Shown here: positions 1 to 8,818 of the stretch, in pieces
Layout of the letters: each line of letters begins with the position of its first letter
Numbering within the stretch: the stretch's first letter is position 1
From: Nocardia sienata NBRC 100364
GTDB lineage: Bacteria > Actinomycetota > Actinomycetes > Mycobacteriales > Mycobacteriaceae
Direction: 5' to 3'
DNA: 64,000 nucleotides
Assembly: GCF_001613205.1 (NCBI RefSeq)
Contig: NZ_BDBX01000004.1
Coordinates: 310,001-374,000 of the forward strand
The notes under the pieces: model-generated
Database searches by the model: none
The model's input: only the letters and a program-made list of their open reading frames with translations
Told to the model about the DNA's origin: nothing
Program-made: the position numbers and the translations under genes

Positions 1-254
1 GCATGGTGTACTCCAACGCACTGGTCGCCTGCGTGGGAACCGGCGAAGCCGAGATCGCGCGCCGCGCCGAAGCGATCGGCCGCGAGGTGGACGAACTACG
101 GGCCAACGGACTGGCCGGGTCCCCCGCGGAAGTGGTCGACAAGATCGGGCGTTACCGTGAGATCGGCACCCAGCGGATCTACCTGCAGATCCTGGACCTC
201 GCCGACCTCGACCATCTAGCGCTCATCGCCGACGAAGTCGCCGCACAGTTGTGA
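1..254 (+). CDS. LLM-class F420-dependent oxidoreductase, C-terminal part (cut by window edge)
   Basis: Only the last ~83 residues are present; the frame is open to the left edge, so the true start lies outside the window. The tail contains a pattern typical of luciferase-like (LLM) oxidoreductases: a helix ending in LAGSPAEVVDKIGRY, then a short strand (RIYLQILD) followed by DLDHLALIADEV, which is how F420-dependent family members commonly close the TIM barrel. The enzyme would use F420 or flavin for an unknown substrate. The catalytic half is not visible, so the subfamily is inferred from the C-terminal end alone. Confidence 0.72.
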   Translation, partial: MVYSNALVACVGTGEAEIARRAEAIGREVDELRANGLAGSPAEVVDKIGRYREIGTQRIYLQILDLADLDHLALIADEVAAQL

Positions 255-302
255 ATCCGGTGGGCGGACGATGCCGCGGGCCGCGTCCGCCCGGACACCG
301 GA

Positions 303-1778
303 TCACCGGTACGCGGCGGCCACCCCGTCGATCAGGTGCTCGAGGGTCTCGTAGGCGGGGACATCGACGATATCGACCAGGTCCTTGGACACCGGCACAT
401 CGTGTTCGTCGACCACCTCGTCGAAGCGGGCGACGTCCCCGGTCCGGAAACCGTGTTCGGCGGCCAGCGACTGCAGCTCGGTATCGTTGTGCAGCAGCGC
501 ACCGATCTCCTCGCCCTCCGGGGTGAGCGGGACGACGGTGTGCCGGGACAGCACGGTCGGCGACGGGTACAGCAACACCGAATCGGGCCGCAGGCGTCCC
601 TCGATCGCGGCTGCCACGTACTGCGCCTCATAGATCCAGGTCATCGGGGTCGGCCCCATACCCGCCGTCAGGTATTCCTCGAAGGGGCCCGCGCTGGAGC
701 CTTCGGTGTAGCCCTGGGCGAGGAACAAGCGCTGCAGGGTGGGCAGCACATGCTGTTCGGCGGTGACGCCGCGCACCACCGCGTGATCGTTGACGACATA
801 GCTGGCCACCGCCAGGTACATGGCCGCCGAATTCGAGGTCCGGGCGTCGGTGGTACTGACCAGGATGTTCTTCCCCACTCGGTAGGCGGTATTGCCGGCC
901 AGTTCATCCCACTGCACACCGCGCTGCACGAGCTCGATATAGGCGGAGAAATCCAGGGCGGGCGCCGGGCCGTCGAACTTCACCACCCCGGCCGCGTCCA
1001 GCAGCTGCACGATGGGGGTGAACGTGGCGATCGCCATCGGCGAATAGAACGGCACGAACTGCGTGGTCACCCCCACCTCGCGTTTGAGCCGCTCGGCCGC
1101 CGGCAGGCTGGACGGGAACGCGAACGCCCGGCCGTCCAGCTTCACCGAGGTGGAGATCTCTCGCGAGCCGGCCGACTCGACCCGCACGTCGTAGCCGTGC
1201 GCGGCGAACACCCCGGTGACCCGCTCGTCGGCGAAGAAGGCCGCCTTCTCCGAACCGACCACCCCGGTGACCTTCGTCAGTGGCGCTCCGGCGACCGGCG
1301 CCGCCGGGGCGGGCGCGGAATCCGGTCGCGACACCGCCCACGCCGTAGCGCCCACCGCCACCACACCCGCGGCGCCCGCCAGCGCGAACAGCCCGCGGCG
1401 GTCGGTCCGCAGCGGGCGGTCGGTACCGGCCGGTTCGGCCGGCGCGGCGGGTGTGCCCTTCTGCACCGAGACCGGCGCGACACCGGGGGCGGTGACCGCC
1501 TCGGCGGTACCGGCCTCCTCGGCGGATTCGAATTCCCGGCGCACCACCCGCTCCACGAGGATGGGAACGAAATCGCGCACGGTACTTCCGGCGAACCGTT
1601 CGTGCGCCGTCCGGATCGCGACGTTCACCTCGTCGGGTGAGCGATCCTCGGAATAGGCAGCGGATAAGCGGCCCGCGAGTTCACGTATCGCTTTCTGCTC
1701 CCGAGCCGCCTTGTCCTCGGGAACCCTGCTCTTCGGGACGGTATCGAGTGGCACGTATATCTCCTCGGCGCCGGACAT
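303..1778 (-). CDS. Membrane-anchored protein: N-terminal three-helix-bundle domain plus solute-binding-like domain
   Basis: The product is 491 residues. Residues ~20-82 form a charged helical segment (AAREQKAIRELAGRL, DEVNVAIRTAHERF, RDFVPILVERVVRREF) resembling the three-helix-bundle dimerisation domains common at the N terminus of actinobacterial proteins. A Pro/Ala-rich linker leads to RTDRRG and one transmembrane segment (~129-149). The remaining ~340 residues look extracytoplasmic and resemble a periplasmic solute-binding fold (TKVTGVVGSEKAAFF, then alternating strands and helices). No permease or ATPase lies beside it. The N-in topology puts the helical bundle in the cytoplasm and the binding domain outside. 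The start ATG is followed by an acidic N terminus. The domain calls come from pattern and composition; no function can be named. Confidence 0.6.
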   Translation of the reverse strand: MSGAEEIYVPLDTVPKSRVPEDKAAREQKAIRELAGRLSAAYSEDRSPDEVNVAIRTAHERFAGSTVRDFVPILVERVVRREFESAEEAGTAEAVTAPGVAPVSVQKGTPAAPAEPAGTDRPLRTDRRGLFALAGAAGVVAVGATAWAVSRPDSAPAPAAPVAGAPLTKVTGVVGSEKAAFFADERVTGVFAAHGYDVRVESAGSREISTSVKLDGRAFAFPSSLPAAERLKREVGVTTQFVPFYSPMAIATFTPIVQLLDAAGVVKFDGPAPALDFSAYIELVQRGVQWDELAGNTAYRVGKNILVSTTDARTSNSAAMYLAVASYVVNDHAVVRGVTAEQHVLPTLQRLFLAQGYTEGSSAGPFEEYLTAGMGPTPMTWIYEAQYVAAAIEGRLRPDSVLLYPSPTVLSRHTVVPLTPEGEEIGALLHNDTELQSLAAEHGFRTGDVARFDEVVDEHDVPVSKDLVDIVDVPAYETLEHLIDGVAAAYR

Positions 1779-1885
1779 GGAATCGAAACGACCCGCCGGG
1801 CCGATCCACAGCCGATAACGCTACCGCCACAAAGTATTCGGATACTCCCACCAGTGAGCGTGACCGCCGATTCTCCGACCAGAAT

Positions 1886-3451
1886 TCACCCGGCATTTCC
1901 CGGACGCTGGACGGCGGTTTCCTCGAGGACGGCCATGGCCGCATTGTGCCCGCCGATTCCGCTCACTCCACCACCACGCACCGCACCCGCTCCACAGCGC
2001 AATACATTCGCGTGACCGGTCTCCACGCCCCAGCGTTGCGCGGCCGTGTCCCCGGGCCCGGTCCGGTAGGGGAACGACAGGTCACCATGGAAGATGTGTC
2101 CGCCGGGCAGTCGTAGCGCGCGTTCCAGATCCACCGGTGTGGCGGCCTCCAGACACGGCACGCCGTGGACGTCGCGGGCCAGGCACTCCCGGACGGATTC
2201 GGCCAGTACGGCATCGAGCGCGTCGAGGCTCGCGGTGACCGCGGCCTGCTTCGCGGCTTCCGGGTCGGATTCGAACAGCCGTGCCGGAGTGTGCAACCCG
2301 AAGAGCGTGAGGGTGTGCCGCGCCGAACCGGCCGCGACACCTGGATCGGTCAGGGTGTGGCAGTAGATCTCCGCGGGCGGGATCGCGGGCAGTCGGCCGG
2401 CCGCCGCTTCCCGGTACGCCTGCGCCAGCTGTTCATAGGTTTCGGCGATATGGAACGTCCCGGCGAACGCGTCCTGCGCGGCCACCGCGGGGTCACGGAG
2501 TCGCGGCAGCCGGTCCAGCACCATATTGATCTTCAGCTGGGCGCCTTCGGGTTTCCCGTCGGCGGGTTCGCCCAAGAGCCGGGCCGCCTCGGCAGGCGAG
2601 GCGTTGACGAGCACGTACCGCGCTGCCACGGTCCCGGCCACCGGCCCGGCGAAATCGACCGCCGCGGTTCGCCCGTCGGTCGCCACGCCGGTCACCTCCG
2701 TACCGGTCACCAGTTCCGCCCCGGCGGCCCGGGCCGCGTCGGCCAGCGCGTCGGTCAGCGCGCCCATACCGCCCACCGGCACATCCCAGTCGCCGGTGCC
2801 GCCACCGATCACGTGATAGAGGAAACAGCGGTTCTGGGCCAGCGACGGATCGTGCGCGTGGGTGAACGTGCCGATGAGCGCATCGGTGAACACCACCCCG
2901 CGCACCACATCATCGGCGAAATACTCTTCGATCGTCTCGCCGAGAGGTCGCTCGAACAGTTCTTCCCACGCCCGGCCGCCCACCCGCCGCCGGAGCCCGT
3001 CGGCGGTCGGCAGCGGTTCGGTGAGTGTCGGGAAAACCGCCCGTGCCACCTCTCCTGTCATCGCGTAGAACCGCTGCCACGCAGCGAACTCACGCTCGGA
3101 TCCGGTGACCCGCACGAAACTGTCCCGGGTGACCGCCGGTGACCGGTTGTCGACCAGCAGGCCCGACGATCCGGCCGGCGTATAGGAGGAGATCCGCCGC
3201 TTGCGCGTCCGGAACCGCAGGCCCAGATCGCCGACGATCCGGTCGGGCAGCAAACTGACCAGGTACGAATACCTGGACAACCGAACATCGACTCCGTCGA
3301 ACACCCGCGCCGAGACGGCCGCGCCGCCGGTCGCCGCCGCCTGTTCGAGCACCAGCACCGATTGCCCGGCGCGGGCCAGATACGCCGCCGCGACCAGGCC
3401 GTTGTGCCCGCCGCCCACGATCACTACGTCGTACCGGGACCGCATCACCAT
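1886..3451 (-). CDS. FAD-dependent oxidoreductase of the phytoene desaturase / PYROXD2 type
   Basis: The product is 521 residues. A dinucleotide-binding Rossmann motif opens the protein (YDVVIVGGGHNGLVAAAYLA, then VLVLEQ and the GG motif TGGAAVS), the hallmark of this FAD family. A typical C-terminal closing segment is present (LRCGAGAVRGGGVSGIGGHNAA). This family desaturates or oxidises hydrophobic substrates; the substrate here is unknown, and no carotenoid synthase gene lies next to it. The start was placed at the ATG 40 bp after the preceding gene's stop. The frame continues upstream to 3556, but that extension would overlap the TerD-AIM24 gene and precede the Rossmann fold with a non-family segment. 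The ATG two codons downstream (3445) is equally possible. It is probably co-transcribed with the upstream gene. Confidence 0.82.
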   Translation of the reverse strand: MVMRSRYDVVIVGGGHNGLVAAAYLARAGQSVLVLEQAAATGGAAVSARVFDGVDVRLSRYSYLVSLLPDRIVGDLGLRFRTRKRRISSYTPAGSSGLLVDNRSPAVTRDSFVRVTGSEREFAAWQRFYAMTGEVARAVFPTLTEPLPTADGLRRRVGGRAWEELFERPLGETIEEYFADDVVRGVVFTDALIGTFTHAHDPSLAQNRCFLYHVIGGGTGDWDVPVGGMGALTDALADAARAAGAELVTGTEVTGVATDGRTAAVDFAGPVAGTVAARYVLVNASPAEAARLLGEPADGKPEGAQLKINMVLDRLPRLRDPAVAAQDAFAGTFHIAETYEQLAQAYREAAAGRLPAIPPAEIYCHTLTDPGVAAGSARHTLTLFGLHTPARLFESDPEAAKQAAVTASLDALDAVLAESVRECLARDVHGVPCLEAATPVDLERALRLPGGHIFHGDLSFPYRTGPGDTAAQRWGVETGHANVLRCGAGAVRGGGVSGIGGHNAAMAVLEETAVQRPGNAG

Positions 3452-3491
3452 AGGACGTCGATACCATACCGCCGCCGCGGCGGCGGTGAGG

Positions 3492-5060
3492 CTAACCGAG
3501 CAGGCCGCCCAGCAGGCCGCCGCTCTGCCCGGCCTCCTGCCCGCCGCCGGTACCACCGAGCAGGCCGCCGGGCGGCAGCTCCGAGGGCTGCACGATCACG
3601 AAACCCCGGCCGGAGAACGACAGGGTGATGCCTTCCCCGGTACTGCGGCCGATGAGCCGGCCCAGACCGAAGGAATCGTTGCGTTTCACACTCGTCTGCA
3701 GGCTCGACGACCAGGCGATGGCCGCCTGCGGATCGGCATAGGTGGGCTGATCGACATTCAGCACGACCGGACCGCCGTGGCTGGTGATCGCGATCCGGCC
3801 ACGGCCGGTGAACACACAGTTGAACAAGCCGGCGTTACTGGCGAACCCGGCTGCGCCCTGCACCATCCGGATGTCGTAACCCAAGGTCGGATCGAAGGCG
3901 AGCACATTGGACCCGTTGATGGTGAGTCCGTCGGTGCCGTCCAGATCGATGATGTGCACATCGGCCGCCCCGTTGGCGACGAACAGATCGCCGCGCCCGG
4001 ACACCTTCATCAGCGGTACGCCCTCGCCGGTGAGCCGCTGCTGGATCGCCCGGCCGATCCCCCCGGAACCGAGCGCCTGGAAATGCAGATCGCCCTGGTA
4101 GGCGACCATGGATCCGGAGCGGACCAGCGTTTCGCCGTTCACGCCGACCTTGATCATCTTGCTGCCCTGCTTCTGAATGCCCATCCCGGACACTTCGGCG
4201 TGACGCGGATCGAACAGCTCGCTGTGCATCGGCTGAGCTCCTTGCTGGGAAGAATATGGGGAGGGCTGGTGGGCGGGGACGGCCGGCGCCGGATGGGCCG
4301 GTCCGGACGGAAACGACTGCTGGGCCGGATAGCCGGGCGGCAGCGGATATCCGGCAGCCGGCGGCGCGGCGGGGTACCCGGGCGGCGGTACCGGCGGCAC
4401 GCCGGGGTGTTGCGGGTACTGCGGCGCTTGATACGGGGGTGCCTGCTGTTGCGGCGGCGCCTGATATTGCGGACCCGGATAAGGTTGCGCCGCAGCAGGG
4501 TTGGCGACCATGGTGGGATCGGTACGGGACGCGGGCGGTACGGGCGGGGCCGGCGCAACCGGCTCGTCGTCGACGTTCACCCCGAAATCGGTGGCGATAC
4601 CCGCCAGGCCGTTGTCGTATCCCTGTCCGACCGCGCGTATCTTCCACGCGCCCGCTCGGCGATAGATCTCCACGCAGACCACCGCCGTTTCGGTGCTCAG
4701 CTTCGACACCGCGAAGGTGAGCGTGCCCTGCTGCCCGGTCACCGTCGCGGTGAGCGACCCCACCGAGCCGAACGTGGACGGCCCGCTGCCGTCCAGGCTC
4801 GCGGTGACCACCACCCTGTCGATATCGCCGGGCAGGGCCGGAGTGTGCACGTCGACGACATCGCCGGCACCCTGGCCGTGCCGGTAGGTCACCCCGGGTC
4901 CGGCCGGCTGATTGAAGAACACGAAATCGCCGTCGGATCTGACCTTTCCATCCGCGGCGAGCAGCAGCGCCGAAACATCCACCGGCACGGAGCAGGTCAC
5001 CGTCACCGTCAGCCGGTCACCCGGCGCCGGCCGGTTCTCCCCCGGAGCGAGCGCGGTCAC
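3492..5060 (-). CDS. TerD-AIM24 domain fusion protein
   Basis: The product is 522 residues. Residues ~1-165 match the TerD stress-protein fold (DVSALLLAADGKVRSDGDFVFFNQP, then calcium-site-like acidic positions and TFAVSKLSTETAVVCVEIYRR). A Pro/Gln/Tyr-rich low-complexity linker follows (~170-290). The rest is an AIM24/DUF124 beta-barrel (HSELFDPRHAEVSGMGIQK, GRGDLFVANGAADVHIIDL, GRGRIAITSHGGPVVLNV). The C-terminal tail is Gly/Leu-rich. TerD proteins bind calcium and are linked to tellurite and membrane stress responses; AIM24 proteins are beta-prism proteins of unclear role. The GTG start is preceded by a GAGGTG-like site. TerD-AIM24 fusions occur in actinobacteria; the biochemical role is unknown. 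Confidence 0.86.
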   Translation of the reverse strand: MTALAPGENRPAPGDRLTVTVTCSVPVDVSALLLAADGKVRSDGDFVFFNQPAGPGVTYRHGQGAGDVVDVHTPALPGDIDRVVVTASLDGSGPSTFGSVGSLTATVTGQQGTLTFAVSKLSTETAVVCVEIYRRAGAWKIRAVGQGYDNGLAGIATDFGVNVDDEPVAPAPPVPPASRTDPTMVANPAAAQPYPGPQYQAPPQQQAPPYQAPQYPQHPGVPPVPPPGYPAAPPAAGYPLPPGYPAQQSFPSGPAHPAPAVPAHQPSPYSSQQGAQPMHSELFDPRHAEVSGMGIQKQGSKMIKVGVNGETLVRSGSMVAYQGDLHFQALGSGGIGRAIQQRLTGEGVPLMKVSGRGDLFVANGAADVHIIDLDGTDGLTINGSNVLAFDPTLGYDIRMVQGAAGFASNAGLFNCVFTGRGRIAITSHGGPVVLNVDQPTYADPQAAIAWSSSLQTSVKRNDSFGLGRLIGRSTGEGITLSFSGRGFVIVQPSELPPGGLLGGTGGGQEAGQSGGLLGGLLG

Positions 5061-5381
5061 CTCGAATCACCTCGGTCCGCCACGTATCGGACCGGGTACC
5101 CGCCGGCCTCCCGAATGACCCGGCCCCCGGCCGTCCACCCGTATGACTTCTGATCCACACCGACGAGTCTGACCGATAGCGCCCGCGCCGCGCCACCGCA
5201 GTATTCGAAACGCCGTCGGCGGGTAGGCCACCTGCGACGAAACGCCACCGCCCCCGACGACGATATCTCTGGTGAACCGCCGGCGAACCTGAGAATTTTC
5301 ACAGCCGCAGCACAGCAAACGGCCAGGCCACGGCGGCATCCTGGAATCGGACGAGCGGAACTCGGCATCAGGGAGGAACCC
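5061..5381. other. Divergent intergenic region (TerD-AIM24 gene / small conserved gene)
   Basis: These 321 bp separate two divergently transcribed genes and must contain both promoters. A clear ribosome-binding site (GGGAGGAA) lies just before the rightward ATG at 5382. I see no convincing coding region, long palindrome or RNA structure in the rest. Confidence 0.5.
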
Positions 5382-5732
5382 ATGGTGGACTTCGAGATCA
5401 CCGGCACCACCGTCACTGTTCACGTCCGCGGCGCACACCGAGTGCTGTCGCTGTGCGACCACATCACCTTCGACCTCCGCGATATCGCGGCCGTCGAACC
5501 GGCCGAGATCGACCGCCGGCCGCCCTGGGTGCGCGCCCCGGGCGTGTTCTTCCCCGGCGCGATCGCCGCGGGAACCTTTCGCGGCAAGGGTCGGAAAGAG
5601 TACTGGGATACCCTTTTCGGCGGCAACGCCGTACGTATCGACCTGCGCGGACACGATTACACACGTCTGGTCGTGGACGTCGACGATGTCGATACCGCGA
5701 TCGGTTCCCTCCGCCACGCCGCCGCAGCCTGA
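5382..5732 (+). CDS. Conserved hypothetical protein, small beta-rich (PH-like) protein
   Basis: The product is 116 residues, with a strong GGGAGGAA site ahead of the ATG. It is rich in alternating strands (FEITGTTVTVHVRGAHRVLSL, FDLRDIAAVEPAEI), then WVRAPGVFFPGAIAAGTFRGKGRKEYWDTLFGGNAVRIDL and a C-terminal helix. This layout resembles the small bacterial PH-like domains found alone in many actinobacteria. There is no signal peptide or membrane segment, so it is probably cytoplasmic. It appears monocistronic: a long hairpin follows the stop. The function is unknown; the PH-like label is an inference from the strand pattern. Confidence 0.75.
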   Translation: MVDFEITGTTVTVHVRGAHRVLSLCDHITFDLRDIAAVEPAEIDRRPPWVRAPGVFFPGAIAAGTFRGKGRKEYWDTLFGGNAVRIDLRGHDYTRLVVDVDDVDTAIGSLRHAAAA

Positions 5733-5744
5733 CGGCGGCCCACC

Positions 5745-5788
5745 GATCCGCCGATCGACCTCCTCGCCGCGAGGCCGATCGGCGGATC
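5745..5788 (+). terminator. Long bipartite hairpin after the 5382-5732 gene
   Basis: A 13-bp perfect stem pairs 5745-5757 with 5776-5788, and a 5-bp inner stem (5762-5766 with 5770-5774) closes on a CCG loop. It begins 12 bp after the stop codon and is followed by TGTATT. Position and stability fit an intrinsic terminator without a strong U-tract, as is common in actinobacteria. Confidence 0.7.
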
Positions 5789-6229
5789 TGTATTCCTCCG
5801 CATCGCCCGCGGTGCCACAGGTCACCCTCGTGACTCGGACCACGAATACCGGCCCTCCGGGTTCGCGCTCATTCGTGGCCTTTCCAGAAGTGCGCACGGC
5901 CCGTCCATCGACGCCGCCATCCGGAAACTGTCGGAGATACCCGGCCATCGCGCCATGATCGACCTGGTCGCGCCCCCAGCGCTGTAAGCGCTCAACAGCC
6001 TCCTTTCCATGGGCCGACCGCACACCCACGGGCATTCGACTCGCCCGACCGAGCCGACAGCTCTCGTGTAGCGCGGACATCGGCCGGTGGCCGGGTAGGG
6101 TACGGGCCGGCGCGGCGGGCTCGATATCGCGCGATACGACGAGAGACCGACCCCGCGGTCCCGGCGGAGCGCTTCCCGGAGCCGCGCAATTACTGTCCAC
6201 CTGCTGTCCCCGACCTCGCGGAGGAAGAT
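5789..6229. other. Intergenic stretch without a confident gene; possible decayed minus-strand ORF
   Basis: About 440 bp precede the SDR gene. The minus strand between about 5,820 and 6,012 carries an RBS-like AAAGGAGG followed by a frame reading KEAVERLQRW and then DHGAMAGYL. From memory this resembles the start of small actinobacterial proteins of the 'EAVERLQRWEDxGAxW' kind, but the frame then loses the expected pattern. It may be a decayed or frameshifted copy, or chance. The rightward SDR gene has its own GGAGGAAG site at the end of this stretch. Confidence 0.25.
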
Positions 6230-6985
6230 ATGGCGGATTTCACCGGGAAAGTCGCTCTGGTCACCGGCGCGGGATCCGGGATCGGGAAGGCGACGGCGTT
6301 ACGGCTGGCGAGGGCCGGCGCGCGGGTCGTCCTCGGCGATGTGGACCTCGCGGCCGCCGAGCGGGTCACCCGGGAGATCGGCGAGGCCGGCGGTACGGCC
6401 GCCGCCATCGCGCAGGACACCTCGAACCCGGCCGACCACGAGGCGGCGGTGAACTTCGCGGTCCGGACCTACGGCGCGCTGCACCTGGCCGTGAACAATG
6501 CCGGTATCGGAGTGAGCCCCGGGCCGATCGGTGAACTGGACATCGAGAAATGGCGGCTGCTCATGTCGATCAACTGTGACGGCGTGGTGTACGGGATGAA
6601 GTATCAGATTCCGGCCATGCTCGCCGCGGGTCCGCAGGGGTGCGCGATCGTCAATATGTCCTCGGTGCACGGCACCGTCGCCACCGACGCACCCGGCTCG
6701 GCCTACACCTCGTCCAAACATGCGGTACTCGGTATGACCAAGGCCGCCGCCGTCGAATACGGCGTGACCGGCCTGCGGGTCAACGCGGTACAGCCCGGTG
6801 TCATCGCCACCCCGCTCACCGAAATGCCCGACGACGCACGGCAGTTCTTGGAGAACAAACATCCGCTCGGACGGTTCGGCCGGGCCGACGAGGTCGCCGC
6901 GGTGGTCGCGTTCCTGCTCTCCGAGGACGCCTCGTTCGTCACCGGTGCGGGGTATCTGGTCGACGGCGGCTATACCGCGCTCTGA
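6230..6985 (+). CDS. Short-chain dehydrogenase/reductase (SDR)
   Basis: The product is 251 residues, the usual length for a classical SDR. The NAD(P)-binding motif TGAGSGIG is near residue 13, with NNAG after the central strand, a catalytic Ser region (NMSSVHG) and the YxxxK pair in YTSSKHA. The C terminus VTGAGYLVDGGYTA is typical of the 3-oxoacyl-ACP/CoA reductase-like branch. An acidic residue after the second strand (GDVDL) suggests a preference for NAD(H). The substrate is unknown. GGAGGAAG supports the ATG start. It converges with the antiporter gene 12 bp downstream. Confidence 0.9.
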   Translation: MADFTGKVALVTGAGSGIGKATALRLARAGARVVLGDVDLAAAERVTREIGEAGGTAAAIAQDTSNPADHEAAVNFAVRTYGALHLAVNNAGIGVSPGPIGELDIEKWRLLMSINCDGVVYGMKYQIPAMLAAGPQGCAIVNMSSVHGTVATDAPGSAYTSSKHAVLGMTKAAAVEYGVTGLRVNAVQPGVIATPLTEMPDDARQFLENKHPLGRFGRADEVAAVVAFLLSEDASFVTGAGYLVDGGYTAL

Positions 6986-6997
6986 CCCATCCACGGC

Positions 6998-8188
6998 CTA
7001 CTCGTCGGCGGTATCGGGTTCCGGTTTCGGCTGCCGGGTGACGATCCGAAGAACCGGCTCCACCACACGCGCCACGATCGGGCCGACCGAGGCCATCAGC
7101 AGTACGTAAGTCGTGGCGAGAGCGGCGAATTCGTCAGGCACCGCACCCGCGGCCACCGCCAGGCCGGCGATGACGATGGAGAATTCGCCGCGCGCCACCA
7201 GTGCCGCCCCGGCACGGGCGCGGCCCAGCCGCGAGGACCCGGCGTGCGCGGCGGCCCACCAGCCGGTGGCGATCTTGGTGACCGTGGTGATCACCGCGAG
7301 CAGCACCGCCCATCCCAGCACCGGCGGGATACTGCGCGGATCGGTGGTAAGACCGAAGAGTACGAAGAACATGGCGGCGAACAGATCCCGCAGCGGTTCC
7401 AGGATCTTGGTCGCGTTGTGCGCGGTGGTGTCGGAGATCGCGATCCCCAGCAGGAATGCCCCGACCGCCGCCGAGACCTGCAGCGCGGAGGCCACCCCGG
7501 CCACCAGCAGCGCCGCACCGAGCAGTTTGAGCAAGAAGATCTCGCGATCGTCGCTGGCCACCACCGCGGAAACGTATTTGCCGTAGCGGAACGCGACCAC
7601 GAGCACGACGGTCACCGCGAGCAGTGCGATGCCCAGCGATTGCAGGCCCGCCACGAATCCGAGGCCCGCCAGGACCGCGGTCAGCACCGGCAGATAGGCG
7701 GCCATCGCGAGGTCCTCGAAGACCAGGATCGACAGGATCACCGGGGTTTCCCGGTTGCCGAGCCGACCCAGATCGTTCAGTACCTTCGCGATGATCCCGG
7801 ACGACGAGATATAGGTGACACCGGCCATCGCCAGCGCCCCGGTGGGACCCAGCCCCAGGAGCAGCGCGACCACCACACCGGGTGTGGTGTTCAGGACCAG
7901 GTCCAGCAGGCCGGCCATCCAGGATCTTCGCATCCCGGTGAACAGTTCGGCCGCACTGTATTCCAGGCCGAGTAGCAACAGCAGCAGGACCACGCCGATC
8001 TCGCTGGCGAGATGGATGAACTCGTCGGCCTCGTGTAGTTCGAAGAAACCCCCTTCCCCGAACACCAATCCACCCACCAGGTACAACGGAATGGGGGACA
8101 TGCCGATCCGGGCTGCGATGCGTCCGAGCACTCCGAGCCCGAAGAACACCGCCCCCAGCTGGATCATCGCCAGCGTGGTCGCATTCAT
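6998..8188 (-). CDS. Cation:proton antiporter, KhtU/CPA2 type membrane subunit
   Basis: The product is 396 residues with about eleven to twelve hydrophobic segments. It begins TLAMIQLGAVFFGLGVLGRIAARIG and contains GLVFGEGGFFELHEADEF, a hallmark of KefB/KhtU-type CPA2 exchangers, plus a conserved polar helix in ILVFEDLAMAAYLPVL. It should exchange K+ (or another monovalent cation) for H+ across the inner membrane. It lacks the large C-terminal TrkA-N domain of KefB/C; regulation is instead supplied by the separate gene immediately upstream, 10 bp away on the same strand. The C terminus after the last membrane helix is short and charged. Confidence 0.88.
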   Translation of the reverse strand: MNATTLAMIQLGAVFFGLGVLGRIAARIGMSPIPLYLVGGLVFGEGGFFELHEADEFIHLASEIGVVLLLLLLGLEYSAAELFTGMRRSWMAGLLDLVLNTTPGVVVALLLGLGPTGALAMAGVTYISSSGIIAKVLNDLGRLGNRETPVILSILVFEDLAMAAYLPVLTAVLAGLGFVAGLQSLGIALLAVTVVLVVAFRYGKYVSAVVASDDREIFLLKLLGAALLVAGVASALQVSAAVGAFLLGIAISDTTAHNATKILEPLRDLFAAMFFVLFGLTTDPRSIPPVLGWAVLLAVITTVTKIATGWWAAAHAGSSRLGRARAGAALVARGEFSIVIAGLAVAAGAVPDEFAALATTYVLLMASVGPIVARVVEPVLRIVTRQPKPEPDTADE

Positions 8189-8198
8189 CGCTACAGGT

Positions 8199-8681
8199 TC
8201 AGCCGTCTTTCAAGATATCCGCGGCGCTGTCCAACCCCTCCGAGGTGCCCACCACGATCAACACATCACCACCGGTGAACACGAAGTCCGGTCCCGGGGC
8301 CGGCATCGCCTGGCCGGCCCGCATCACCGCCACGATGGAGGCCTTGGTCCGGGTCCGCATCCGGGTCTCGCCCAGGGTCCGCCCGTCGTAGGGAGAGTTC
8401 TCGCTGACCGGCAACTGCCGGGTGTTCACGCCGTCCATATCCCGATGCTCGTTGCGCAGCTGACCCACCAGCTGCGGGGCGCCCAGTAGATTGGCCAGCG
8501 TGCCGGCCTCGGCCTCGGTCATCGGAATCTGCGTGGTGGCGTCGGGGTCGCCGATCCTGGTGAAGATCAGATCGATCGTCCCGTCCTTGTGATCGACGAC
8601 CCCGATCCGCCGGCGTACAGCGGTAAGCGGAAAATCCTTGCGGACGCCTATTCCCGGCAAGGGTGTCACTTCGACGTTCAC
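8199..8681 (-). CDS. Antiporter regulatory subunit with TrkA-C domain (KhtT-like)
   Basis: The product is 160 residues. The N-terminal half (EVTPLPGIGVRKDFPLTAVRRRIGVV) is the typical opening of KhtT-like regulators. The second half is a TrkA-C/RCK-C domain ending DFVFTGGDVLIVVGTSEGLDSAADIL. In characterised KhtTU systems this soluble subunit gates the CPA2 exchanger in response to nucleotides and pH. It is the first gene of a two-gene operon with the antiporter; the 10-bp spacing implies co-transcription and fixed stoichiometry. That the partner is KhtU rather than another CPA2 member is inferred from adjacency. Confidence 0.87.
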   Translation of the reverse strand: MNVEVTPLPGIGVRKDFPLTAVRRRIGVVDHKDGTIDLIFTRIGDPDATTQIPMTEAEAGTLANLLGAPQLVGQLRNEHRDMDGVNTRQLPVSENSPYDGRTLGETRMRTRTKASIVAVMRAGQAMPAPGPDFVFTGGDVLIVVGTSEGLDSAADILKDG

Positions 8682-8818
8682 GATGTCACCTTAACTCGAC
8701 TGCGAGGGCGGACCGATAGCCGCACACACACTAGCGCTACCCATAGGGCCCGGCCCCGAACCTTCACGACGGCCCGGCCCGCGTCGGCAGCGCCTTCGGC
8801 AGCAGTTCTCGGCGCGGG

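Noticed and set aside
3452..3556. 35-codon N-terminal extension of the FAD oxidoreductase
   Set aside because: It overlaps the TerD-AIM24 gene and precedes the Rossmann motif with unrelated sequence.
5067..6200. Long minus-strand frame of 377 codons
   Set aside because: It runs antisense through the 5382 gene and its terminator and has the composition of a shadow frame.
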